6,402 bases of DNA, from the NCBI GenBank assembly GCA_022710665.1, contig JAKLGN010000079.1:1-6402 (forward strand), written 5' to 3'. The position numbers and the translations under genes are program-made. Every line of letters starts with the position of its first letter. Position 1 is the first letter of the stretch. Positions 1-5,872 of this stretch are shown here, piece after piece. Under the pieces are notes generated by a model. It was not told the origin of the DNA, made no database searches, and saw only the letters and a program-made list of their open reading frames with translations. Source of the DNA: Methanoregula sp. (lineage in GTDB: Archaea > Halobacteriota > Methanomicrobia > Methanomicrobiales > Methanospirillaceae).

Positions 1-378
1 TTTTCATCGGGGAAGGTGGTATTAACCGGTATCCGTGACAAAAAAGCACTCACAGAAGGGCTGGATATCATTATCAAGTCGCTCAAGGCAGCGGGAGTTG
101 ATACCTTCAAAGAACCAAAAGTGGCTGTCACCAATATCGTCTGTTCCTATGATATCGGGAAATATATCAATCTCAACAAAGTGGTCATAACCCTGAACCT
201 TGAGAATATTGAATACGAGCCGGAACAGTTTCCGGGCCTTGTTTACCGGATCAAGGATCCAAAAATTGTCGCACTCCTGTTCTCATCGGGAAAGATCATC
301 CTTACGGGAGGGAAAAATCTCGAAGATATCAAAAAAGGTCTCGATTTTCTCGAGCAGAAGCTCGAGAGCATCATGTAA
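1..378 (+). CDS. tbp: TATA-box-binding protein (TBP), C-terminal part; 5' end outside window
   Basis: General transcription factor that binds and bends the TATA box and recruits TFB and RNA polymerase at archaeal promoters. The reading frame is open from base 1, giving 125 residues before TAA at 376-378. Archaeal TBPs are about 180 residues, so roughly 60 N-terminal residues lie upstream. The saddle-shaped fold is an internal duplication, and its hallmark shows here twice: FSSGKVVLTG at visible residues 1-10 (end of repeat 1) and FSSGKIILTG at 94-103 (repeat 2). The signature EYEPEQFPGLVYR at 71-83 is diagnostic. The GTG at 16 is an internal codon, not the start. The protein ends at LESIM without the acidic tail some archaeal TBPs carry. 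The segment CSYDIGKYINLNKVV (48-62) departs from the common ASADLG-type sequence as I recall it, so this may be one of several TBP paralogues. It converges on the helicase operon and ends in its own T-run. Confidence 0.97.
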   Translation, partial: FSSGKVVLTGIRDKKALTEGLDIIIKSLKAAGVDTFKEPKVAVTNIVCSYDIGKYINLNKVVITLNLENIEYEPEQFPGLVYRIKDPKIVALLFSSGKIILTGGKNLEDIKKGLDFLEQKLESIM

Positions 379-428
379 TCCGTTATTTGAGATGTAATGG
401 GTAAATACCTTTTAAGAATTTCAGGATA

Positions 429-438
429 TTTTTTTTTT
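429..438 (+). terminator. Oligo-T terminator of the TBP gene
   Basis: Ten uninterrupted T residues on the + strand, about 50 bases after the TBP stop and preceded by an AT-rich stretch. Archaeal RNA polymerase terminates at U-runs without needing a hairpin, so this is a sufficient signal. No hairpin directly precedes it; the large hairpin of this junction lies downstream. Confidence 0.7.
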
Positions 439-450
439 ATTCTTGGGGAA

Positions 451-507
451 AATCCAGGGACCACGGGGTGACTCCGCACATCAGAGTCCATCTCGTGTCT
501 CGGGCTT
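451..507 (+). repeat. Long imperfect inverted repeat / hairpin
   Basis: Hand pairing gives a 57-base hairpin with a nine-base loop (475-483). The helices are 470-474 with 484-488 (GACTC/GAGTC), 462-469 with 490-497, 457-460 with 498-501, 454-455 with 503-504, and 451-452 with 506-507. Single-base bulges fall at 461 and 489, with mismatches 456/502 and 453/505. In all 21 pairs form, three of them G-U (458/500, 466/493, 468/491). G-U pairs hold only in RNA of the + strand, because the complement gives A-C mismatches, so a + strand transcript folds better. No T-run follows directly on either strand, so it is not a simple intrinsic terminator. Function is unknown. Confidence 0.55.
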
Positions 508-524
508 CAATTACCCGTTAAGGG

Positions 525-542
525 AAAAATACCGGTTAAAAA
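525..542 (-). terminator. Probable T-rich terminator of the helicase operon
   Basis: On the minus strand two runs of five T (542-538 and 529-525) lie about 130-145 bases beyond the helicase stop. They are the first clear T-runs downstream of the operon and match the archaeal U-run terminator type. A four-base-pair hairpin (663-666 with 673-676) straddles the helicase stop but has no T-run behind it. Confidence 0.4.
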
Positions 543-594
543 GAACTCATAATTCTGGATTTAGACTTCGGCCGGCCCGTTGCTATCGTGCGCC

Positions 595-630
595 GATGCC
601 ACAAATCATACCTGAGGTAATGGGGGCATC
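595..630. repeat. Nested inverted repeat
   Basis: GATGCC at 595-600 pairs with GGCATC at 625-630. Inside it is a perfect 11-base inverted repeat TACCTGAGGTA (609-619) centred on G614. It could be a small RNA hairpin or a two-fold protein-binding site. It lies 40-80 bases beyond the helicase stop, so it would fall in that gene's 3' untranslated region. Evidence is symmetry only. Confidence 0.3.
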
Positions 631-671
631 TGCCGAATCGTTGTTTTAGCGGAAATGATCTTCGTGGATAT

Positions 672-3368
672 TCACGTCCAGTATCGGTGCGTCTGGATAA
701 AATTCCGTTCTGCCTTCAATATCTCGCGGTAAAAAGCATCGCCATCGGTAAGGGTTGCAAGGATCCTTGAAGCGTTCTCCGGTCCCACCCCCCGGCCAGA
801 CAGGGCAATAACCGCTTTCTTCCCGCTGGAGAGGACCATATTCGCATTTTTCATCAGCCGCTGCTCCACAGCCCGCTCCTCAGAGGTCTTCCGGGATTTT
901 TTCACCATGGTGAATGAATCCTCTTCATACGGTTTGAGCGCAGCAATGAGACGCGCACCGCACTTCGGGCATTGAGGGTGATCGGGAATGCGTGACACAA
1001 CGGTTTTGCTCTTCCAGTCGCGGCAGTTCATGCAGCACAGAAACACATCATCCTGGTCAAGACGGCGCCTGAGGGTAGAGAGGATAGCCTGGTCCGCGGT
1101 TGGGGGGGGAATCTGGTCCCGTGATGAAAGCAATCCACCGGCGCCTATCAGGGAATGCGGGCCTATCCCAACGCTCATCTCACCCGTTTTGATCTGGCGG
1201 GCAATGGCTGATGCAGCCTCAATATCCATGTAACCGGTAAGGAGTTCCCGGAAAGCCTCCTGCTGTACAATGGTATTGTCGAAAAATTCAAGCAGCCGTA
1301 TGATGCTGATCTTTTCGTAATCTGCGTCAGGGTCGACAGCCCCGAACTTTTTTGCTATCTGTACCAGTTTCCACTTGAAGAGCGCAGTCCGTTTCAGGGA
1401 TAGTCGTATAATACCCGGCATGTGGGCGGGGTCAAGCGAGAGGAGAAGGTCCCTCACATCCGCTGCACGGATATCGAACGGGAGCCGCAGCAGGATACGG
1501 TACGCGTCCAGTTCAAGGCCGACAGTAGTACCATAACGGGCGGAGATAAGTACCGACAGAACGCGTCCCAGCGCTTCGTTCGCCTTATGCCCGGCACAGA
1601 CATTGCACACAACACCATCATCGGTGTTTTCAAGAGAGATCAGCCGGTCTGTAGGTACCAGTGAACGGTTCTTGTCCATTTCCACGAGGAACTGCCCGGC
1701 ATATGCCACGTTGTCTGGATCACTGGTGTAATCCGTGATCCTGCGGCTCCTGCGAATCGCGCCGGCTTCCCGGGCAACAGAGAAAGGAACCGGGATCTGT
1801 TCGCCTTCCCAGGATGGCAGCTCACCGCTCACTTTCTTTGCCGGCTCGACCGTCAGTTTCCCGTCAGCAATCTCAAGTACGCGCCAGAGCTGGCCTTTGG
1901 TGATGAAGACAACGCCGGTATGCACCCAGCCTACAACAAATGATTCGTCCAGGGTCCCGACCGTTCTCCGTGAGACCATGTCGAACACGGGGACTTTTCG
2001 TTCGTCATGGATCATGGACAGGTTGCCGGCAAGGTAGCGACGTGCCCGGGCGGTTGTGATGATCCTGCTGCCATCCAGCCGGATGAGACGGTGTTCCTCC
2101 ATCTGGCGACAGACATCCTCCAGCAGGAGCGCCGGTTCTCTGAACAGGGATGTGCGGCAGAGAATGTCGACAATTTTTTGGCGCTCGATCTCCCCGTATT
2201 CAACCGCTATAGCCGCAACCTGGTTTGCCAGTACATCAGCTGCATTCTGTTCAGCAATAACCTCCTCGAGCTCGTTTGCCCGTGCTTTTTTTGCTATCAC
2301 AAGAGATTCCAGCAGGTCATCGAAACCTGTTGCAAGGATCGTACCGTGGGAAACCGTGTTCAGCTGGTGGCCGGCACGGCCCACGCGCTGGACGAGCCGT
2401 GCAACCTCGCGGGGGGAACCGAACTGGATCACGTGATCGATCCGGCCGATATCGATGCCCAGTTCCATGGAAGATGTGCAGATGAGAGTATGGATCTCCC
2501 CGCGTTTGAACCGTTCCTCGGCATCTATCCTCACTTCTTTCGAAAGCGAGCCATGATGTACCTCCACGTCGCCTCTCTCGAACAGGGCATGCCCCAGCGC
2601 CTCAGCCGTGACACGCGTGTTAACGAAGACGAGAGTGGATCCTTCACGCTTGAGCATTTGGGAAAGCACTTCTGTCTGATGCCGGAAGTCATCCCCGACA
2701 TAACGGACATCTATCTTGAGGTTCTTTGCGACCGGGACCTGGACGAGTGAGAACGGTCGCTCACCGCACAAAAACCGGGCAATATCCTGCGGGTTCCCGA
2801 CCGTGGCGGAGAGCCCTATCCGCTGGAACTCCCCCGCATAGACATGGAGTCGTTCAAGGGCAACTGCCAGCTGGGCACCCCGCTTGCTGCCGGCAAGTTC
2901 GTGGATCTCATCAACGATGACGAACCGCACGCTGGCCAGGTGATGACGGAGGCGTTTTCCCATGAAAAGCGCCTGCACCGTCTCGGGTGTGGTGATGAGG
3001 AGGTCCGGGGGATAGAGCGCCTGCTTTCGCCGCTCGGCCATGGGAGTATCCCCGTGGCGGACCCCCACGGTCAGGCCGAGTTCGCTGCACCACCACTGCA
3101 TCCGTGACAGGATATCACGGTTCAGGGAGCGCAGCGGGGTGATATACAATGCCTTAAAACCCCCGTCCGAAGGCATGGTGAGCAGGGCATTGAATACCGG
3201 GAACATCGCGCTCTCGGTCTTGCCGGTACCCGTAGGTGCGATCAGGAGTGTATGGTCTCCACGGAGGATAAGGGGAATTGCTTCTTTCTGGGCATCGGAA
3301 AGAAGGGTAAATCCGCGTTTCCTGATGCAGGCCTGCACCTTTGGATCCAGCACTTCAATCGCTTTCAT
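672..3368 (-). CDS. lhr: Lhr-like ATP-dependent DEAD/DEAH superfamily 2 helicase
   Basis: An 898-residue helicase of the Lhr family (COG1201 type). Characterised members move 3'-5' and unwind forked DNA or DNA:RNA hybrids, and are linked to repair. Visible motifs in order: Q-like region around 25-30; Walker A APTGTGKT (44-51); Ia TPLRSLNRD (77-85); TPET (127-130); Walker B DEIH (153-156) followed by the Lhr-typical ELAGSKRGAQL; SAT (187-189); motif IV VFVNTR (247-252); motif V around 300-310; motif VI QRVGRAGH (327-334). Winged-helix and Lhr-core regions follow (about 370-770). The C-terminal part adds a probable zinc ribbon (C779, C782, C800, C803) and a helix-hairpin-helix-like ALSGRGVGPENASRIL (855-870). 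The length is normal for archaeal Lhr and no motif is damaged. The ATG lies inside the end of the phosphoesterase gene (14-base overlap) with no clear Shine-Dalgarno sequence, so translational coupling is likely. Exact substrate is not deducible. Confidence 0.95.
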   Translation of the reverse strand: MKAIEVLDPKVQACIRKRGFTLLSDAQKEAIPLILRGDHTLLIAPTGTGKTESAMFPVFNALLTMPSDGGFKALYITPLRSLNRDILSRMQWWCSELGLTVGVRHGDTPMAERRKQALYPPDLLITTPETVQALFMGKRLRHHLASVRFVIVDEIHELAGSKRGAQLAVALERLHVYAGEFQRIGLSATVGNPQDIARFLCGERPFSLVQVPVAKNLKIDVRYVGDDFRHQTEVLSQMLKREGSTLVFVNTRVTAEALGHALFERGDVEVHHGSLSKEVRIDAEERFKRGEIHTLICTSSMELGIDIGRIDHVIQFGSPREVARLVQRVGRAGHQLNTVSHGTILATGFDDLLESLVIAKKARANELEEVIAEQNAADVLANQVAAIAVEYGEIERQKIVDILCRTSLFREPALLLEDVCRQMEEHRLIRLDGSRIITTARARRYLAGNLSMIHDERKVPVFDMVSRRTVGTLDESFVVGWVHTGVVFITKGQLWRVLEIADGKLTVEPAKKVSGELPSWEGEQIPVPFSVAREAGAIRRSRRITDYTSDPDNVAYAGQFLVEMDKNRSLVPTDRLISLENTDDGVVCNVCAGHKANEALGRVLSVLISARYGTTVGLELDAYRILLRLPFDIRAADVRDLLLSLDPAHMPGIIRLSLKRTALFKWKLVQIAKKFGAVDPDADYEKISIIRLLEFFDNTIVQQEAFRELLTGYMDIEAASAIARQIKTGEMSVGIGPHSLIGAGGLLSSRDQIPPPTADQAILSTLRRRLDQDDVFLCCMNCRDWKSKTVVSRIPDHPQCPKCGARLIAALKPYEEDSFTMVKKSRKTSEERAVEQRLMKNANMVLSSGKKAVIALSGRGVGPENASRILATLTDGDAFYREILKAERNFIQTHRYWT

Positions 3369-4110
3369 CAGGGATCAGGGTCTTTAACGGGCCGATATAC
3401 GTTCCATCGGCAAGGATGATCTCTGTGTCGTCGCTGTTGATATGACGGGAAAGCGGGGATGTCGGGTTTCTGATAATCTGGAAAAGATCATACCCGGCAA
3501 TCTCATTGAACGCCGGCATGAAGAGAACCCGCGTGGGTGCATCCGCCTCCCCTTGTTCTGCCATCCTGAGGGCGACATTGTTCACGCCCGCCCGCAGGTA
3601 TGCCGGGGACTGGAGGGCACAACCGACACGGTCCCTGAGGGTGAGGAGGGGGTGGTGGTGCCCGGCAATCATGAGGTGCCCGGCGAGTGATGGCGACGGG
3701 TACATATGGCCATGGAGATAGCCGACACCATCAATGACCGCTCCTTCCCTTGCAAAGATCTCCCCAGGTACGAGATACCGTTCTATACCGGTATCATGGT
3801 TACCGGGAAACACCAGCAGGGGAACCCGGTCGCGCAATGTAGCGAGGATACGTGGCAGCTCATAATATTCCTGGCGGGTGAGCGTCGGGATGCTGTGCTT
3901 GACATCGCCGAGTAGCACAAGCCCGTCCGGATCGGTTCGATCAATAATCGCGAGCAGTCGCTCCAGCCGGTCTTTGCTCCTGCTTCGGAAATGAAGGCCG
4001 TGCTGCGCAAGATCCGCTTCGATGCCGAAATGAAGATCGGCAGCAATGAGAAAACGCAGCTTATCCTCAACGACAAGTGCAGGCCCGTCACCGACAAATT
4101 CCAGGTTCAT
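3355..4110 (-). CDS. Calcineurin-like metallophosphoesterase, SbcD/Mre11-related (RPA-operon phosphoesterase type)
   Basis: A 251-residue binuclear metal phosphoesterase of the archaeal SbcD-related group (COG1407 / TIGR00024 type). It probably cleaves phosphodiesters in DNA repair, but no substrate is established from sequence. Metal-binding motifs are intact: DLH (25-27), GDVKH (68-72), GNHD (103-106), HGH (133-135) and GHHH (150-153). The MPAFNEIAGYD block (198-208) near the end is typical of the group. I place the start at 4110 because that ATG overlaps the TGA of the upstream RPAP gene in ATGA, a classic coupling arrangement. An in-frame ATG at 4146 would add 12 poorly conserved-looking residues and a 40-base overlap. 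In Haloferax a gene of this family (RPE) follows rpa and rpap and is cotranscribed with them, which supports a role beside single-stranded DNA-binding protein. The helicase start overlaps its last codons. Confidence 0.9.
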   Translation of the reverse strand: MNLEFVGDGPALVVEDKLRFLIAADLHFGIEADLAQHGLHFRSRSKDRLERLLAIIDRTDPDGLVLLGDVKHSIPTLTRQEYYELPRILATLRDRVPLLVFPGNHDTGIERYLVPGEIFAREGAVIDGVGYLHGHMYPSPSLAGHLMIAGHHHPLLTLRDRVGCALQSPAYLRAGVNNVALRMAEQGEADAPTRVLFMPAFNEIAGYDLFQIIRNPTSPLSRHINSDDTEIILADGTYIGPLKTLIPDESD

Positions 4111-4880
4111 AACGGTTTTACAAATCCTTTCCTGGGCTGGTAGCATTCATCTTCGATGATCAGTGATTCGACAGCCGCACGTGCAGATTCCGGGGAAATT
4201 GCCCATAACCGGGCCATTTCAAGGATCTCTTCCACAGCGACGCCCCCGGGGCCACTGGTTGCCCGGATATATTCCATGACACGGTTACGGGGATCTGCCT
4301 GCACCACATCATCTGTATCCTGCGGTTGCCGGACACTCGCAAGAGCGCCGGAAACCAGATCAGCCATTCTGCTGAGATCACCGGGGGTCAGGGAGTAGTG
4401 TGAACATACCCGCAGGATCCTGTTGTCGCTGCTGGTTCCCCTGAGGGTAGAAAGCACCTTCTCAAGCCGTGCGATAGTGTATTGTGCAGTTGTTATTATC
4501 CACTGGTCCCTGATGCAGCGATCTATACCATGTACCTGATCCGGCCGTATGGTCAGAACCGTTTTCCCCCCGTTCCGGTAGAGATGGGCACGGCCGGAAA
4601 CGGATATAAATGAAGGGAGCGGGATCTTCCGTATGGATTCAGCGCAACCGGTATTTTTTCCACCGCAGACAAGGTCAAAACCTCCGGTCGGATCGGCGAG
4701 CCGTGCGGAGAGTATGTCATTCTGTTCCTGCACCTCCACCAGCGCTCCGGTCACAAATACCGTGCGGCAGTACGCTCCCGATGGTGTTACCACCCACCCA
4801 GCGCTCTTTTCGTCCTCGCCCGGTACAGACAGTGTCGACTGATTGAATTCACCGGCAAAGAGCCGGGCAGCCCCTTCCAT
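4107..4880 (-). CDS. rpap: RPA-associated OB-fold protein (RPAP, COG3390 type)
   Basis: A 257-residue partner of replication protein A, the archaeal single-stranded DNA-binding protein. In Haloferax, RPAP proteins are encoded beside their cognate RPA and bind it specifically. Recognised features: an N-terminal block AGEFNQSTLSVPGEDEKS (9-26) followed by VVTPSGAYCR (30-39), an OB fold at about 38-115 that includes ADPTGGFDL (62-70), then RDQWIITTA (124-132). The C-terminal winged-helix-like region (about 198-257) ends in CYQPRKGFVKPL. The ATG at 4880 has GAGG five bases upstream (4886-4889). It is the first gene of the operon and its TGA overlaps the phosphoesterase ATG. No RPA gene precedes it in this window, unlike Haloferax, so its RPA must be encoded elsewhere. 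Family assignment rests on remembered sequence pattern; the OB-fold borders are approximate. Confidence 0.87.
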   Translation of the reverse strand: MEGAARLFAGEFNQSTLSVPGEDEKSAGWVVTPSGAYCRTVFVTGALVEVQEQNDILSARLADPTGGFDLVCGGKNTGCAESIRKIPLPSFISVSGRAHLYRNGGKTVLTIRPDQVHGIDRCIRDQWIITTAQYTIARLEKVLSTLRGTSSDNRILRVCSHYSLTPGDLSRMADLVSGALASVRQPQDTDDVVQADPRNRVMEYIRATSGPGGVAVEEILEMARLWAISPESARAAVESLIIEDECYQPRKGFVKPL

Positions 4881-4884
4881 GGTA

Positions 4885-4922
4885 CCCTCAGTCTTTATCC
4901 TCGCGGCTCATCAAGATATAGT
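4885..4922 (-). promoter_or_regulatory. Candidate TATA box and ribosome binding site for the rpap-phosphoesterase-lhr operon
   Basis: On the minus strand, TATATCTT (4920-4913) lies about 33-40 bases before the RPAP ATG. Initiation about 25 bases downstream would leave a leader near 10-15 bases, typical of archaea. That leader contains the Shine-Dalgarno-like GAGGG at 4889-4885. The box is not a strong consensus and no clear purine-rich BRE is seen. A start further upstream in the AT-rich stretch 5020-5100 is an alternative and would put the GC hairpins into a long leader. Confidence 0.35.
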
Positions 4923-4984
4923 CAGTGCCAAGGGCAGAAAGGACCTGGTATTGTATCGTCATCGGAACAGGGGGCACAGCCCAG

Positions 4985-5016
4985 CGGCGGGGGGTATTGC
5001 CCCCCCTAGAACGCCG
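4985..5016. repeat. GC-rich hairpin upstream of rpap
   Basis: CGGCG (4985-4989) pairs with CGCCG (5012-5016), and G5 (4990-4994) with C5 (5000-5004) around the five-base loop 4995-4999. A seven-base bulge (5005-5011) lies on one side. A separate small stem GGGC/GCCC with loop ACA occupies 4972-4982. The pair sits about 90-135 bases upstream of the RPAP start. If the operon transcript begins upstream of it, it would be a leader structure; if transcription starts near 4890 it is DNA only. No T-run follows it on the minus strand. Confidence 0.4.
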
Positions 5017-5112
5017 TAGAGTTTTTTCAAATGATATCCTATGAAAATTGCATTGAACAAAGGTGATTTTGGGATTTTTCACGTTCCCAATTAATTGCGA
5101 TCAACGCCACCT

Positions 5113-5130
5113 CCCCTTACGGGGCGCCCC
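5113..5130. repeat. GC hairpin and palindrome
   Basis: CCCC (5113-5116) and GGGG (5121-5124) can form a four-base-loop stem. The same G-run also starts a perfect ten-base palindrome GGGGCGCCCC (5121-5130), so two alternative stems compete for it. It is similar in build to the CCCC-GCAA-GGGG stem at 5186-5197. Function unknown. Confidence 0.3.
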
Positions 5131-5158
5131 CGCGGCTGATCAATAACATTGAGAATAT

Positions 5159-5165
5159 AAAAAAA
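5159..5165 (-). terminator. T-run, possible terminator of the TPR gene transcript
   Basis: Seven T residues on the minus strand, about 145 bases beyond the TPR stop. This is the first long T-run in that direction, so it is a reasonable archaeal terminator. The same bases read on the + strand as AATATAAAAAAA, a good TATA-like sequence, so the site is ambiguous. Confidence 0.4.
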
Positions 5166-5179
5166 CACAGAACTGCCCC

Positions 5180-5309
5180 GCCATACCCCGCAAGGGGCCT
5201 GGAGGCAAAGGAGCCCTCATGCCAGCAATTTTCATCGTTCCGGTGTGAACCGATCCATTTATTCCCGTTTCTGGAGAGTGAACATAGGTTTTCTCCAGGG
5301 AAATTTTTT
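5180..5309 (+). ncRNA. Possible small structured RNA (+ strand), unproven
   Basis: A TATA-like AATATAAAA at 5154-5162 could start a + transcript near 5180. Three stems follow: CCCC-GCAA-GGGG (5186-5197), CGGT-GTGA-ACCG (5241-5252), and CTGGAGA/TCTCCAG (5271-5277 with 5292-5298, extendable by G-U and A-U pairs at 5268-5270 with 5299-5301). A six-T run (5304-5309) follows the last stem. Both short loops are of the stable GNRA class only when read on the + strand, and the G-U extensions also hold only there. The end would overlap the last codon of the TPR gene in antisense. It matches no RNA family I recognise. The rival reading is that these stems belong to the 3' untranslated region of the TPR gene. 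Confidence 0.25.
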
Positions 5310-5865
5310 AGTCTTTCCCAAATACCATTACGGCGCAGCACATGACACCGAAGGCAACAAGAACAAGTCCAGCCGGGAGTGGTGATTTCGGCGTTGATGC
5401 AACAGGACCATTTCTCACCGGGACATCGGCGCTCATGTCAGGGGGGACAAGAGTATTGTCAAGCGCATAAGCATGAGCATACGCGTCCTGTGCCTCTGCA
5501 ATCCTCCCGAGAGCGCGGAGGGCATTGCCCTTGTTATACCAGGAAACCGAGTGAACTCCCGTCAGGTTGCCGTTAACTGCCAGCGCGGCATCCGCAGCGG
5601 TTATCGCTTCCTCATTCCGGTCCAGCATGACAAGAATTCCTGCCCGGTTGGACTGGATAAGACCGGTCAGAGAGGATGCGTTCAAAGCGAGCGCCTTGTC
5701 AGAAGCATCAAGCGCCTCCTGGTATTTTCCCTCACCTGCCAGATCTACACTCTGCGAGTACAATGCACCAGCGGCCGTGAAGGATTCGGGTGAATCTTCA
5801 GCCATACCATGACCTGTCAGTAGGACCAGGACAATCATGGCCAGAAAGATAACGTGAATCTGCAT
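5308..5865 (-). CDS. Secreted, membrane-anchored TPR repeat protein
   Basis: A 185-residue surface protein of unknown specific role. It begins with a Sec signal peptide: hydrophobic core at about 4-17 and a likely cut after GMA (around residue 22). Three tetratricopeptide-like repeats follow: about 33-65 (GKYQEALDASDKALAL), 67-100 (RNEEAITAADAALAV) and 105-140 (SWYNKGNALRALGRIAEAQDAYAHAYAL), a helical scaffold for protein contacts. A proline-rich linker (about 141-164) leads to a C-terminal membrane segment (about 164-181) ending in the short charged tail FGKD. The repeats therefore face outside the cell. Two N-glycosylation sequons (N62, N100) fit an external location. The ATG at 5865 has GGAG at 5873-5876, seven bases upstream. 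It has its own promoter candidate and a gap of 67 bases from the DUF3821-like gene upstream, so it may be transcribed alone. The binding partner is unknown. Confidence 0.85.
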   Translation of the reverse strand: MQIHVIFLAMIVLVLLTGHGMAEDSPESFTAAGALYSQSVDLAGEGKYQEALDASDKALALNASSLTGLIQSNRAGILVMLDRNEEAITAADAALAVNGNLTGVHSVSWYNKGNALRALGRIAEAQDAYAHAYALDNTLVPPDMSADVPVRNGPVASTPKSPLPAGLVLVAFGVMCCAVMVFGKD

Positions 5866-5872
5866 ACAGGTT

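Larger units (their letters stand above)
379..671. other. Convergent intergenic region, no gene seen
   Basis: This is 293 bases between the TBP gene (+) and the helicase gene (-). It contains the TBP terminator (429-438), a long imperfect hairpin (451-507), short T-runs on the minus strand that can end the helicase transcript (525-529 and 538-542), an eight-base GGCCGGCC palindrome (570-577) and a smaller nested inverted repeat (595-630). A 68-codon open frame at 443-649 (+) has no recognisable domain, no good ribosome binding site and unlikely composition, and I do not call it a gene. I see no tRNA or convincing C/D-box RNA. Confidence 0.6.
4881..5307. other. Intergenic region rich in GC hairpins, no protein gene seen
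   Basis: This is 427 bases between the TPR gene and the RPAP gene, both on the minus strand. From left to right it holds the operon promoter candidate (4885-4922), a small stem GGGC/GCCC (4972-4982), a strong GC hairpin (4985-5016), an AT-rich stretch (about 5017-5100), a CCCC-TTAC-GGGG stem running into the palindrome GGGGCGCCCC (5113-5130), an A-run that reads as TATA box on + or T-run on minus (5155-5165), and a structured segment up to the TPR stop. Short open frames here (4888-5082 and 5117-5341 on minus) lack recognisable domains. Confidence 0.6.

Noticed and set aside
443..649. 68-codon + strand frame in the tbp-lhr junction
   Set aside because: It runs through the hairpin, has no ribosome binding site of quality, and its Arg/Ser/Pro-rich sequence shows no domain.
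663..676. Hairpin at the helicase stop as an intrinsic terminator
   Set aside because: Only four base pairs with no T-run following on the minus strand.
2007..2750. 247-codon open frame on the + strand
   Set aside because: It lies wholly antisense to the intact, motif-rich helicase gene and has Cys/His-rich, low-plausibility composition with no recognisable domain.
4888..5082. 64-codon minus-strand frame taken as a full protein
   Set aside because: The middle part is encoded by a G/C-run hairpin and has unlikely composition. Only the last 24 codons are kept as a weak leader-peptide idea.
5060..5140. C/D-box RNA (GTGATTT to CTGA)
   Set aside because: The C-box match is poor (RTGATGA expected), no internal C'/D' boxes are seen, and the spacing is loose.
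5117..5341. 74-codon minus-strand frame with a hydrophobic C-terminus
   Set aside because: It begins inside the TPR gene in another frame, spans the structured spacer, and has no ribosome binding site or recognisable domain.
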